Source of the DNA: Sphingomonas sp. OV641
GTDB taxonomy: Bacteria; Pseudomonadota; Alphaproteobacteria; Sphingomonadales; Sphingomonadaceae
DNA length: 64,000 nt
Direction of reading: 5' to 3'
Assembly (NCBI RefSeq): GCF_900109205.1
Contig: NZ_FNZB01000004.1
Span: 223,736 to 287,735, forward strand
Made by a program: the position numbers and the translations under genes. The notes under the pieces were generated by a model. The model was not told where the DNA came from and ran no database searches. It worked only from the letters and a program-made list of their open reading frames with translations. Positions 10,608-18,823 of the stretch are shown here, piece by piece (the stretch's first letter is position 1; every line of letters starts with the position of its first letter).

Positions 10608-10988
10608 TCAGCCGCGCCGCGTTGTCGGCCGCGCGCCGAGTTCGTCCAGCGCATCCGCATTCTGGCGGCCCCAAGCGTATAACAGCTCCACCGGCTCGAC
10701 GAACCGGCGCCCCACCGCTGTCAGGCGATAGGTAACGGCGGGCGGCACGGCGCTCTCGACATGGCGCGAGACGAGCCCAACCTCCTCCATCTCGCGCAGC
10801 GTCTGCACCAGCATCTTCTTCGAAATGCCGGGAAGGCTGCGCTGGAGCACGCCGGTGCGCGCAGCGCCGGCGTGGCGCACGTGCAGCGTATGCAGCACCA
10901 TGCTGGTCCATTTGGTCGCGAACAGCTCCAGCACCCTTCGCGGCGCGCAATCCTCGCGCCAGTCCTCTTCGGGCGAACCCGGCTTCAT
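10608..10988 (-). CDS. HxlR-family transcriptional regulator
   Basis: 126 aa from ATG 10988, which has an excellent ribosome site (AGGAGG, 5 bases upstream); a GTG two codons earlier is less likely because it touches that site. The winged-helix core with the HxlR signatures is present: CAPRRVLELFATKWTSMVL, GISKKMLVQTLREMEEVGLV and YRLTAVGRRFVEPVELLYAWG. HxlR proteins often sense quinones or electrophiles and control a neighbouring oxidoreductase. Here it is divergent from the PRISE-type reductase, 97 bases away, and sits upstream of the aldo/keto reductase on its own strand, so both are candidate targets. The divergent gap carries a direct repeat GGTGCC at 11000-11005 and 11019-11024. Confidence 0.88.
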   Translation of the reverse strand: MKPGSPEEDWREDCAPRRVLELFATKWTSMVLHTLHVRHAGAARTGVLQRSLPGISKKMLVQTLREMEEVGLVSRHVESAVPPAVTYRLTAVGRRFVEPVELLYAWGRQNADALDELGARPTTRRG

Positions 10989-11085
10989 GGTCACCTCCTG
11001 GTGCCTACGTCCCCAAAGGGTGCCGTCTAGAAGAGCCGGGCGACCGCGCCTAGCTGCTGCATCGAACGAGAAATGGAGATTGGCG

Positions 11086-12147
11086 ATGACGAAGACGGCG
11101 CTGGTCGTTGGGGCAAGCGGGATCGTCGGCAGCGCGACGGCGGCGCTGCTGGTGGAACAGGGCTGGACGGTCCATGGCCTCGCGCGGCGGCCAACCGGGC
11201 AGGACGGGGTTCAGCCGGTCGCAGCCGACCTGCAGGACGCGGCCGCCACGGCGGCGGCGTTGCGGGGCATCGATCCCGATGCGGTGTTCATCACCACCTG
11301 GCTCAGGCAGGATAGCGAGGCGGAGAATATCCGTGTCAACGCCGCCATGGTCCGCAACCTGCTGGACGGCCTGCCCACGCCGACGGGGCCGCGCCATGTC
11401 GCGCTGGTCACGGGGCTGAAGCATTATCTCGGGCCGTTCGAGGCATATGGAAAGGGCACGCTGCCGCAGACGCCGTTCCGTGAGGAACAGGGCCGGCTGG
11501 ATGTCGAGAATTTCTATTATGCGCAGGAGGACGAGGTGTTCGCCGCGGCGACGCGCGACGGCTTCACCTGGAGCGTCCACCGCCCGCACACGGTGATCGG
11601 CTTGGCGGTCGGCAATGCGATGAACATGGGCACCACGCTGGCGGTGTACGCCACACTGTGCCGCGAGACGGGGCGGCCCTTCACCTTTCCAGGTTCGGCG
11701 GCGCAATGGAGCGGGCTGACCGACATGACGGACGCCGGCCAGCTCGCGCGGCACCTTCTCTGGGCTGCCGAAACCCCGGCGGCGCACGATCAGGCGTTCA
11801 ACGTCGTCAATGGCGATGTCTTCCGCTGGCAGTGGATGTGGCGCCGCGTCGCCGACTGGTTCGGCATCGAGGCGGCGCCGTTCGACGGCACGATACGCCC
11901 GCTCGAACAGCAGATGGCCGACGACGCCGGCCTGTGGCGCGAGATCGCCGAACGCGAGGGGCTGGGCGAACCGGACCTCAACCGCCTCGCCTCGCCCTGG
12001 CACACCGATGCCGACCTCGGCCGCCCGATCGAGGTCGTCACCGACATGTCGAAGAGCCGCCGGCTGGGCTTTACCGCCTACCAGCCCACCGACGACGCCT
12101 TCTTCGCCCTGTTCGAGCGTCTGCGCGCCAACAGGCTGATTCTGTGA
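11086..12147 (+). CDS. PRISE/iridoid-synthase-like NAD(P)-dependent reductase (atypical SDR)
   Basis: 353 aa from ATG 11086 (GGAG about 8 bases upstream); the frame is open much further back, across the HxlR gene, but that is a reading shadow. The Rossmann motif GASGIVG is at residues 9-15. Lys112 in TGLKHYLG and the YYAQED block (Tyr144/145) match the Lys/Tyr pair of the progesterone 5-beta-reductase/iridoid synthase group of SDRs, which reduce activated C=C bonds of enones. The C-terminal region, with the substrate cap, is complete. It is transcribed away from the HxlR gene. Whether it acts as an ene-reductase here is inference from family; the natural substrate is unknown. Confidence 0.82.
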   Translation: MTKTALVVGASGIVGSATAALLVEQGWTVHGLARRPTGQDGVQPVAADLQDAAATAAALRGIDPDAVFITTWLRQDSEAENIRVNAAMVRNLLDGLPTPTGPRHVALVTGLKHYLGPFEAYGKGTLPQTPFREEQGRLDVENFYYAQEDEVFAAATRDGFTWSVHRPHTVIGLAVGNAMNMGTTLAVYATLCRETGRPFTFPGSAAQWSGLTDMTDAGQLARHLLWAAETPAAHDQAFNVVNGDVFRWQWMWRRVADWFGIEAAPFDGTIRPLEQQMADDAGLWREIAEREGLGEPDLNRLASPWHTDADLGRPIEVVTDMSKSRRLGFTAYQPTDDAFFALFERLRANRLIL

Positions 12148-12185
12148 GGTCCTGAGAAGACCGACTGGACCGAGGCGTGAACCGG

Positions 12186-12205
12186 CGGGCCGCCACAGCG
12201 GCCCG
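12186..12205. terminator. Perfect 8-bp hairpin between convergent genes
   Basis: CGGGCCGC, CACA loop, GCGGCCCG, between the PRISE-type reductase (+) and the DUF885 gene (-). There is no T-run, so factor-independent termination is only possible. Confidence 0.45.
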
Positions 12206-12217
12206 TCGATCCGTCAC

Positions 12218-14035
12218 TCACGATGCAGCTTTCCCCGACCATGCCTCGGTCGCGGACTGCAGCACCGACATGGGCATGGGCCCGCTCGACAGCACCAGAT
12301 CGTGGTAATCACGAACGTCGAAGCGGTCGCCCATCGCCGTGCGCGCTTTCTCGCGGGCGGCATGGATCGCGTTGGCGCCGACCTTGAAGCTGCACGCCTG
12401 CCCCGGATAGACGGCGTAGCGCGTCACCTCGCGGTCGGTCGCTTCCTGCTGCTCGCCGGCATTCTCCACCATCCAGGCGACCGCCTGCTGCTTGGTCCAG
12501 CGATGATGGTGGAGGCCGGTGTCGACGACGATCCGCGCCGCCCGGAACAGTTCCGACTGCAGATAGCCGATCCGGCCAAAGGCATCGTCCTCGAACGCGC
12601 CAAGTTCGTCCGCCACCTGCTGCGCGTACAATGCCCAGCCCTCGGTATAGGAGGAGAAGCGGACGATGCGGCGAAACAGCGGCAGCGCGGGTGCGCGCCG
12701 CAGCATGCTGTACTGGAAGTGATGCCCGGGAATGCCCTCGTGATGGGTCAGCGTCGGCAGGCGCCAAAGGACATGCTCGTCCGGCCGATGGAGATTGATC
12801 GAGTAAACGCCTGGCTGTCCCGGCGCCCCTTCGGAGTAGAAGGCGCCTGGCGCCCCCGCCTCGATCGCTGGCGGGATGCGCCGTACGACGATCGGGTCGA
12901 CCGCCGGCTTGTTGAACGCCGCCGGCAACCGCGCGGTGATCGCCTTCAGATGGTCATTGGCCAACCCGAGCAGCTTGGCGCGGCCGGCATCGTCGTTCGA
13001 CACGATGAAGCGCGGATCCGCATCAAGCGCAGCAATGCGCGCGATGACGCTGCCGCCGCTCATCCCCTGGGCCTTCAGCAACGTATCGATCTGCGCGGTA
13101 AGCGCGCGGCATTGCTCCAGCCCGATGCGATGCAGCTCGGCCGGGGACGTGTCGACCGTCGTGTTCGATCGCACCGCCGCGGCATAATAAGCGTCGCCAT
13201 CGGGCAGCTTCCACACGCCGGCGCGCGCATCGGTGCGCGGCAGCAGGGCTTCCAGCACCTCGGCCTGCCGCGTCAGTGCCGGCTGGATGCGCGTGCGGAA
13301 TATGCCCAGCGCCTGTGCCTCGACATCGCCCAGGCTCTTCTCGCGGATACGCTTCAGCGCGGGCGCGATCAGCGCCGATTGTAGCGGTTCGCCGTCGCGC
13401 AGCCCCTTGATCTGCACCATTGTTCGCTGGATCACGAAATCGGGCGGGATCACCCCCAGCCCGGCATCGTGGCGGATGCGATCGGTTTCCTGATCCAGCG
13501 CGGTAGCGAGCGCGGCTAGCCGCAGCAGCCATGCCTCCACATCCGCGCGCGTCTCGATCGGGTGGCGGCTGCCGATGAAGTCGGGCAGCCAGTAATAGGC
13601 GCCGTTCATCTGGCTGACGACATAAGGGCTCGGCCGCAGATTGCCGTCGACATAGCCATAGCGACCAAGCAGATCGCTCAGCGTCTCGTACACGAAGCGC
13701 GCCACCGCATGATCCAGCGCGCCGCGCGGCGAGAGCGCGGCCACGTCGATCGCGCCAAGCTGCGTTATCGCGCCCCTGATCGCCGCCTGGTCGCTCGCCC
13801 GCGCCGCCAGCGAGCGATCGTCCAGCCGGGCGCGCAGCGCCGCATTCGCGCCGACATCGTAATCATTGCCGGTCGCTTCCTCGGGCGAGCGGCGCAGATA
13901 GGCCTCGCTATGCCGCTGAAGCAACGCGGCGAGCGCCGCATCGGCGCTTCCCCCGCCCTGCCCGAGCGCTGGCACCGCATGGCCGAACGCCAGGCTGGCC
14001 GCGGTACCTTCAAGAAAACGACGACGATCGATCAC
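12218..14035 (-). CDS. DUF885 metallopeptidase-like protein, Tat-exported
   Basis: 605 aa. The N-terminus (MIDRRRFLEGTAASLAFGHAVPA) is a twin-arginine-type signal, so the protein is probably periplasmic. The DUF885 core is complete. The gluzincin-like motif HEGIPGH is at residues 432-438 (His432, Glu433, His438), followed by YTEGWALYAQ, which supplies the third ligand region. DUF885 proteins are predicted zinc peptidases; few have been tested. It is the last gene of a leftward block after a TonB receptor and an exported NTF2-like gene, with an inverted-repeat element in the 144-base gap. This context suggests processing of material brought in by the receptor. It is one of five DUF885 genes in the window and one of three with an intact motif. 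Confidence 0.88.
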   Translation of the reverse strand: MIDRRRFLEGTAASLAFGHAVPALGQGGGSADAALAALLQRHSEAYLRRSPEEATGNDYDVGANAALRARLDDRSLAARASDQAAIRGAITQLGAIDVAALSPRGALDHAVARFVYETLSDLLGRYGYVDGNLRPSPYVVSQMNGAYYWLPDFIGSRHPIETRADVEAWLLRLAALATALDQETDRIRHDAGLGVIPPDFVIQRTMVQIKGLRDGEPLQSALIAPALKRIREKSLGDVEAQALGIFRTRIQPALTRQAEVLEALLPRTDARAGVWKLPDGDAYYAAAVRSNTTVDTSPAELHRIGLEQCRALTAQIDTLLKAQGMSGGSVIARIAALDADPRFIVSNDDAGRAKLLGLANDHLKAITARLPAAFNKPAVDPIVVRRIPPAIEAGAPGAFYSEGAPGQPGVYSINLHRPDEHVLWRLPTLTHHEGIPGHHFQYSMLRRAPALPLFRRIVRFSSYTEGWALYAQQVADELGAFEDDAFGRIGYLQSELFRAARIVVDTGLHHHRWTKQQAVAWMVENAGEQQEATDREVTRYAVYPGQACSFKVGANAIHAAREKARTAMGDRFDVRDYHDLVLSSGPMPMSVLQSATEAWSGKAAS

Positions 14036-14058
14036 GCAACTTACCCCCCGGACGCTCC

Positions 14059-14165
14059 GTCATTCCGGCCTTGCGCCGGGATCCAAGGTGCCGCAACCCG
14101 CCGCGTTCGAGAAACGAGCGACAGCGACTGCGGATCGCTGGATCCCGGCGCCGGGCCGGGATGAC
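14059..14165. repeat. REP-like inverted repeat
   Basis: Arms of about 30 bases at 14059-14088 (starting CGTCATTCCGGCC) and 14138-14165 (ending CCGGGCCGGGATGAC) are nearly complementary. It fills the gap between the TonB receptor and the DUF885 gene on the same strand. The same arm type recurs at 18655-18751. Confidence 0.6.
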
Positions 14166-14179
14166 AAAGGTTCAACCCC

Positions 14180-16462
14180 TTAGAACTTGAAGCCGACGCT
14201 GCCGCCGATCACGCGGTACGATGGCTCCACCTGCACGCCCGAGTAGAACGCCTTCTCATAGGCGTTGGCGAAATATTTCGCGTCGAACAGGTTCTCGACA
14301 TAGATCACTGCGCGGATCCTGTCCGTCTCGATCCCGGCGCGCAGGTTCACATTGTGGTAGCTCGGCGAGATGAACGGATAGACGTTGTAGCGATAGGCGT
14401 AAGGATTGGAGATCATCGTGTCGCGGAAGTTCCACTCCGCCCGCACGAAGCCGTCCAGCCCATCGGTTAGTTCGCGCTTGTACTGGGCCTGCGCGCCGAG
14501 CGTCCATTCGGGCGCATTGACCAGTTGCTCGCCAGTCACGTCCACCACCACGCCGTCGATCAGCGCGTTGGGGTAATCCTTGAACTTGCTCTTGTTCCAG
14601 CCGACCTGCGCGCTGAGCGAGAATTCGGGCGAGATGCGCGCGTCGAAGCTCGCTTCCGCGCCATAGCTTTCCGCCGCCGCCGCATTGGCGATGCCGCTCA
14701 CGCCGCGCAGCAACCCGGTGGTCGGATCGATATACTGGAAGCGGATCGTCTGCTGGACGTTCTTCCAGTCCATGTAGAAACCGGTGACGTCGACGCGCAC
14801 CTTGCCGTCGAACAGGTCGAACTTGGTGCCAAGCTCATAGTCCCACAGCGTTTCGGGCGCGAACTCATTGGCAAGATTGACGTTGTTGCTCGTCTGCGTA
14901 CCGCCCGACTTGAACCCGCGTGAGGCATTGGCGAAGATCAGCCAATCCGGGTTTGCCTTGTAGCTCAGCGTGAACTTGGGCGACACGTCGTCGAACTTTG
15001 CGGTCCGGTCGTTCACGCCGGTCGTGATCAGGTTCGACTGGTTGATCGAGTTGTTCTTCACCGTCTCGCGCGAATAGCGCAGGCCAACGGTGGCGCCGAG
15101 CGCGTCGGTGATGTTCCACGTCCCCTGCCCGAACACCGCCCAATAGTCGCTCGAGCTGACGCTCTGCAGCCCCGTCACCGGCAGGCCTTCGCACTGCCTG
15201 TTGTACGAGGCCGGGCAAAGCGGGCTGGCGGTGCCGTGATAGGTCGACTGGTCCATGTCGCCCGTGTCGCGGCCCGCCGTGACGCCGACGCTCCAGTCAA
15301 GGACGTTGCCGCTGCCGGTGGATTGCACCCGCAACTCGCCGCTGGTCGATTTGCGCAGCAGGCGCAGGTCTTCGTAGAAATAGTCGATGCTGCCGCCGTC
15401 GACGTCGCCATAATTCTCGACGGTCGACTTCAGCGATCCGGCGACGCCGGTGATCGCGACATTGCCGATTTCCCACACAGCGCGCGCGCTGACATATTCG
15501 AAAGAGCCGCCCACCTGCTGCGGACGGTTGAAGTTCACGCGCGTGGCATTGTCGGGAAAGAAGCCCACGCCATCGGGATTGCCGATATAGCCGGCGGTCC
15601 GGCCGTAATAGACCGACGCCCAGGTGGAAGTGACGAAGCCGGTCGGCACGCCGTTGCGCATGCCCACGGTCTCGTCCGAGAAGTTGTAGGTCATGTCGAG
15701 CGTGAAGTTCGGCGCGGGGGTCACGCGCCCCTGGATGCGATAGGTGTAATATTCGCTGTCGTTGCCGCCGCCGATCGGATTGATGTTCTTGATGTAGCCG
15801 TCCGAATGCTCGTACTTGCCCGAGGCGCGGATCGCGAGAAGGTCGTCGATGACCGGCACGTTGACGGCCCCTTCGGCGCGCCAGGTGTCATAGCTGGCAT
15901 AGCCGCCTTCGATGAACCCCTCGAAACGGTTGACCGGCTTCTTGGTCAGCACGTTGATCGCGCCGCCCACCGCATTGCGGCCGAAATAGGTGCCCTGCGG
16001 CCCGCGCAGCACCTCGATCCGCTCCAGATCGACGATCTGCGGGTTGCTGGTGCCGGCAGCGACGTTGAACTCGTCGATGTAGAAGGCATAGGTGGACTGG
16101 CGCACGTCGGCATAGGGGTTGAGCTGGTTCGAAATGCCGCGGATCGCCAGATCCTTGCGATCGCGCGAGCCGTTGCTCTGGAAGCTGACGTTCGGGGTCA
16201 GCGCGAAATAATCCTCCACGCTCTGCACGTTCTGGTCCTGCAGCGTCTCGGCCGTCACCGCGGTGATCGCGATCGGCACGTCCTGCAGGCTCTGCTCGCG
16301 GCGCTGCGCGGTGACGACGATGTCGTTCGACACCTGCGCCTCCGGTTCGCTCGTGCTGGCCAGTTCCTGCGCCGACGCCGGCGAGGCAAAGGCGGCGGCC
16401 ATGGCGATGGCGGCGCACCCCAGCGCCAATCGCTCCCGGATCGTGAAATGCTTGATGTTCAT
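14180..16462 (-). CDS. TonB-dependent outer-membrane receptor
   Basis: 760 aa from ATG 16462 (GGAGGGACTTTGACC upstream); a TTG two codons earlier is also open. A signal peptide (LALGCAAIAMAAAFASPASAQ) is followed by a TonB-box-like segment (NDIVVTAQRREQSLQDVPIA), the plug domain (LERIEVLRGPQGTYFGRNAVGGAINVLTKKP) and a beta-barrel ending in a terminal Phe (VGFKF). The type with VTAQRR-E-LQDVPIA is common in sphingomonads and covers many organic substrates, not only siderophores. It lies between an exported NTF2-like gene upstream and a DUF885 peptidase gene downstream, so uptake of a nutrient is more likely than iron. A promoter with palindromic sites lies before the NTF2-like gene at 17145-17198. 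Confidence 0.92.
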   Translation of the reverse strand: MNIKHFTIRERLALGCAAIAMAAAFASPASAQELASTSEPEAQVSNDIVVTAQRREQSLQDVPIAITAVTAETLQDQNVQSVEDYFALTPNVSFQSNGSRDRKDLAIRGISNQLNPYADVRQSTYAFYIDEFNVAAGTSNPQIVDLERIEVLRGPQGTYFGRNAVGGAINVLTKKPVNRFEGFIEGGYASYDTWRAEGAVNVPVIDDLLAIRASGKYEHSDGYIKNINPIGGGNDSEYYTYRIQGRVTPAPNFTLDMTYNFSDETVGMRNGVPTGFVTSTWASVYYGRTAGYIGNPDGVGFFPDNATRVNFNRPQQVGGSFEYVSARAVWEIGNVAITGVAGSLKSTVENYGDVDGGSIDYFYEDLRLLRKSTSGELRVQSTGSGNVLDWSVGVTAGRDTGDMDQSTYHGTASPLCPASYNRQCEGLPVTGLQSVSSSDYWAVFGQGTWNITDALGATVGLRYSRETVKNNSINQSNLITTGVNDRTAKFDDVSPKFTLSYKANPDWLIFANASRGFKSGGTQTSNNVNLANEFAPETLWDYELGTKFDLFDGKVRVDVTGFYMDWKNVQQTIRFQYIDPTTGLLRGVSGIANAAAAESYGAEASFDARISPEFSLSAQVGWNKSKFKDYPNALIDGVVVDVTGEQLVNAPEWTLGAQAQYKRELTDGLDGFVRAEWNFRDTMISNPYAYRYNVYPFISPSYHNVNLRAGIETDRIRAVIYVENLFDAKYFANAYEKAFYSGVQVEPSYRVIGGSVGFKF

Positions 16463-16482
16463 GGTCAAAGTCCCTCCGCCCT

Positions 16483-16504
16483 CCGGCGACGCATGCGTCG
16501 CCGG
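16483..16504. promoter_or_regulatory. Perfect 22-bp palindrome before the TonB receptor
   Basis: The sequence from CCGGCGACGCA to its exact complement TGCGTCGCCGG has no loop and lies between the NTF2-like stop (16553) and the receptor start (16462), about 20 bases from the start codon. It could be a protein site or an mRNA hairpin that separates expression of the two genes. No T-run follows. Confidence 0.45.
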
Positions 16505-16552
16505 GCCCTTGTTCTTCGCGATCCTCCTGCGTCGCTGCCGCCGTTCAGGCGG

Positions 16553-17071
16553 TCAGTTCGTCCAGCATTGCGGGTCCATCGGCCCCTTTGCGGGATCCAG
16601 TTCGCTGCGGACGAGCACGATCGAGGCGATCTTGCCGTCCTTCACCACGGCATGTCCGGCCGCCAGCGAGCAGGCGGCCTTGCCGCCCCGGCGCGACCGG
16701 ATGACGTGGTAATTGTAGATCAGGCCGTCCTTTTCGAAGACTTCCTTGAACGGCACGACGATCTCCACCTCGCCGCCGCCCGACTGGATCCGCTGGAAAT
16801 GCTTCGCCCAGCCATCAACACCAGAAATGACCGTGCGCCCCTCAAGCACCAGAGTCGCGTCGGGCGTGAAGAACTTGGAGAAGTTCTCCGCCGTATAGGC
16901 ACCCGGCGTCTTGAATGCCTGGTTCCACCAGATGAACATGCGCGACAGGATATCGGTCGCAGGCTTTGGTGACGCCGCAACGTCCTGAGTAACTGTCGCC
17001 GGGCGCGCTGCAACCGGTGAAGATAGCGCCATCAACGCCATAGCGGATGCAAGAACGACTTTCTTGTTCAC
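16553..17071 (-). CDS. Exported NTF2-like (SnoaL-type fold) protein
   Basis: 172 aa from GTG 17071, chosen because GGGAG lies 7 bases upstream and because it starts a clean signal peptide (VNKKVVLASAMALMALSSPVAA). The mature part has the cone-shaped NTF2-like pattern: an N-terminal helix (DILSRMFIWWNQAF), FSKFFTPDATLVLEGR, then beta strands with conserved aromatic positions (GLIYNYHVIRSRRGGK, KIASIVLVRSELDP). The fold is used by isomerases, hydratases and binding proteins; no catalytic pair can be assigned. It is the first gene of a leftward block with the TonB receptor and DUF885, directly behind a palindrome-rich promoter. A periplasmic partner of the receptor is a plausible guess. Confidence 0.75.
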   Translation of the reverse strand: MNKKVVLASAMALMALSSPVAARPATVTQDVAASPKPATDILSRMFIWWNQAFKTPGAYTAENFSKFFTPDATLVLEGRTVISGVDGWAKHFQRIQSGGGEVEIVVPFKEVFEKDGLIYNYHVIRSRRGGKAACSLAAGHAVVKDGKIASIVLVRSELDPAKGPMDPQCWTN

Positions 17072-17144
17072 GGCGTGCTCCCTGATATATTGTTTCTTGT
17101 CGGCCGGCTGTTCAGCCTGAACCTCGCCGGGGAGTGTCATTCAC

Positions 17145-17172
17145 TTGCAATGTTGTGGCAACGACATTGCAA
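17145..17172. promoter_or_regulatory. Dyad with perfect 9-bp arms, upstream of NTF2-TonB block
   Basis: TTGCAATGT (17145-17153) and ACATTGCAA (17164-17172) are exact complements with a 10-base spacer that itself contains GTTG-TGG-CAAC. It lies 74-101 bases before the NTF2-like start on the minus strand, where an activator would bind. The TTGCA ends resemble the half-sites of the neighbouring TTGCR-N5-SGCAA motif. Confidence 0.6.
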
Positions 17173-17183
17173 ACGCGCGTTCG

Positions 17184-17198
17184 TTGCACTCAGCGCAA
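17184..17198. promoter_or_regulatory. LysR-box-like site A (TTGCA-N5-CGCAA)
   Basis: TTGCACTCAGCGCAA, with GTTC just before it, in the gap between the M24 peptidase stop and the NTF2-like start. The inner part fits the classic T-N11-A LysR pattern (TGCA to CGCA). The same spacing recurs in five other promoter gaps of this window. Confidence 0.6.
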
Positions 17199-17238
17199 AT
17201 TAGCCGGCGGCACGGATCGGGGCGCGCCGCCAGGCCCG

Positions 17239-18555
17239 TCATTTCACCAGCAATATGCGGCTGTTGGGCGGATAGGCCCATTGCAGGCCGCTTTGCGTCA
17301 CCACGCCATTGTCCTCCAGCGGGATCTTGATCTTGCGCGTCCCCCACTCGGGCACGACCGTGTAGACGAACAATTCCACCGACAGCAGATTGCCCGGCCG
17401 CAGCGTGTAGGTCATCCTCAGCGGGTTGAAATCGGCCATGGACGGCCCCGATCCATGTCCCAGATCGCCTACCGAATGGCTGCCGATCACCACATCGGTC
17501 ACCTTCGGATCGGCGCTCGGATCGTCATATTTGCCCAGCACGAAGCCAGGCGTGGCCGCCACCCGTTTGTTGACCGCCGCCAGCGCATCGCCCGCGGTGA
17601 CGCCTGGCCGGATCACGTCCAGGATCATGGCGCGGATCGCCTGCCCCTTGTCATAGGCACGCTGCACGCCGGCGGGCGGGGCATTCTCGCCCGGCTTCAG
17701 CACATAGGCCATGCGCTTCATGTCGGTATAGGCGGTCAGATAGTTCACGCCCCAGTCGACGGTGATGAGGTCGCCCGGCTGGATCACGTGATCGCCCGAC
17801 ACCGGCCCGCGCGGCCCTGGGCCTAGGATATAGATGCTCGGCAGCCCGAAACTGTTGCCCAGACCGAGCGTGTGGAGCTGCTCCATCATCCACCAGGCGA
17901 CATCGCCCGTGGTGGTATGGCCCGGCCGGATCACCTCGTTAGACAGCGCCCGCTCGACGATCGTGCGTGAATATTCCCCTGCCTTGCTGAACGCCGCCAG
18001 CCCCAGGGCAGTGTTGCGCGAACGGAAGTCGGAGACGAGCTTCTCCGCCGACACCAGCCGCGCCGACAAATCGGGCCCGAGTTCGGCGCGCAATCTCTCA
18101 TGCAGCGAATGGCTCAGGCCATCGGCGCTGCCGATTTCCGTTGCGACGTTGATGCCGATCTTGCGGGGCTGGCGCGCCTTTACGAACGCTCCGAGCTTGG
18201 ACGGCGCCGGCCGCAGGTCATAAAGCGGGCATTGATCGAACGCCGCGCCGCCGATTCCGAACGCCGCGCGTTCGATCCGCCCGCCGCCGCGATCGGTGAA
18301 CACATAATAGCCGATGTCGCCGATATAGCCGCCGCCCAGCAGCATCGCATTGGGATCGTCATGCCCCTCACGCCCGGCGACGATCCACATGTCGATGCCG
18401 TTCTCGCGCATTGCCTCCGGCAGGATGATGTCGAGCTTGTCCTTGCGGATCTGGCACAATTCGTCCCACCGCCGCTTTGCCTCCTGCGCAGCGACCGGCG
18501 ATGCGAGCACGGTGGAAAGCGCAAGGGCAAGAGCGAGAACGGATCGCGGCACCAT
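17239..18555 (-). CDS. Exported M24-family (Xaa-Pro peptidase-like) metallopeptidase
   Basis: 438 aa from ATG 18555 (GGGAG about 4 bases upstream). A signal peptide (VLALALALSTVLASPVAAQ) predicts a periplasmic location. After an N-terminal creatinase-like domain, the pita-bread fold is present with the five metal ligands in order: Asp in ITVDWG, Asp in AYTDMKR, His in DLGHGSG, Glu in LLSVELF and Glu in IPLEDNGV. M24B enzymes remove N-terminal residues before proline or split Xaa-Pro dipeptides. It lies downstream of two tandem amidohydrolases on the same strand with a repeat in the 268-base gap. Periplasmic Xaa-Pro peptidase activity fits the peptidase-rich context, but the exact substrate is inference. 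Confidence 0.87.
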   Translation of the reverse strand: MVPRSVLALALALSTVLASPVAAQEAKRRWDELCQIRKDKLDIILPEAMRENGIDMWIVAGREGHDDPNAMLLGGGYIGDIGYYVFTDRGGGRIERAAFGIGGAAFDQCPLYDLRPAPSKLGAFVKARQPRKIGINVATEIGSADGLSHSLHERLRAELGPDLSARLVSAEKLVSDFRSRNTALGLAAFSKAGEYSRTIVERALSNEVIRPGHTTTGDVAWWMMEQLHTLGLGNSFGLPSIYILGPGPRGPVSGDHVIQPGDLITVDWGVNYLTAYTDMKRMAYVLKPGENAPPAGVQRAYDKGQAIRAMILDVIRPGVTAGDALAAVNKRVAATPGFVLGKYDDPSADPKVTDVVIGSHSVGDLGHGSGPSMADFNPLRMTYTLRPGNLLSVELFVYTVVPEWGTRKIKIPLEDNGVVTQSGLQWAYPPNSRILLVK

Positions 18556-18654
18556 CAACTCCCTGATCGAAACGGCAGACTGCACGATTCCTGACACATC
18601 GCAACCGTTTTCACGCGATATCGGGATCTAGCTGATCTTCCTGCCACGCCGCCA

Positions 18655-18751
18655 CGTCATTCCGGCGTGGCGCCGGGATCCAAGGTGCAGGCGCCGTGGC
18701 CGGTAACGGACCGCGCGCGGATGGCTGGATTCCCGCGCGGCCGGGATGCGG
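18655..18751. repeat. REP-like inverted repeat
   Basis: Left arm 18655-18685 (CGTCATTCCGGCG to CCAAGG) and right arm 18721-18750, imperfect complements. It occupies most of the gap between the amidohydrolase and M24 genes. The left arm is very similar to the one at 14059. Confidence 0.55.
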
Positions 18752-18823
18752 CTGCGTCGAAAGGCAGCTCTCTGCGCACCTCGTTAGGCACGGCTGCGCT
18801 AACGGCGCGGCGAAAGCCACGCC

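Noticed and set aside
15236..16972. 578-codon plus-strand frame opposite the first TonB receptor and the NTF2-like gene
   Set aside because: Low-complexity Arg/Ala/Asp sequence without motif; both minus-strand genes have good starts.
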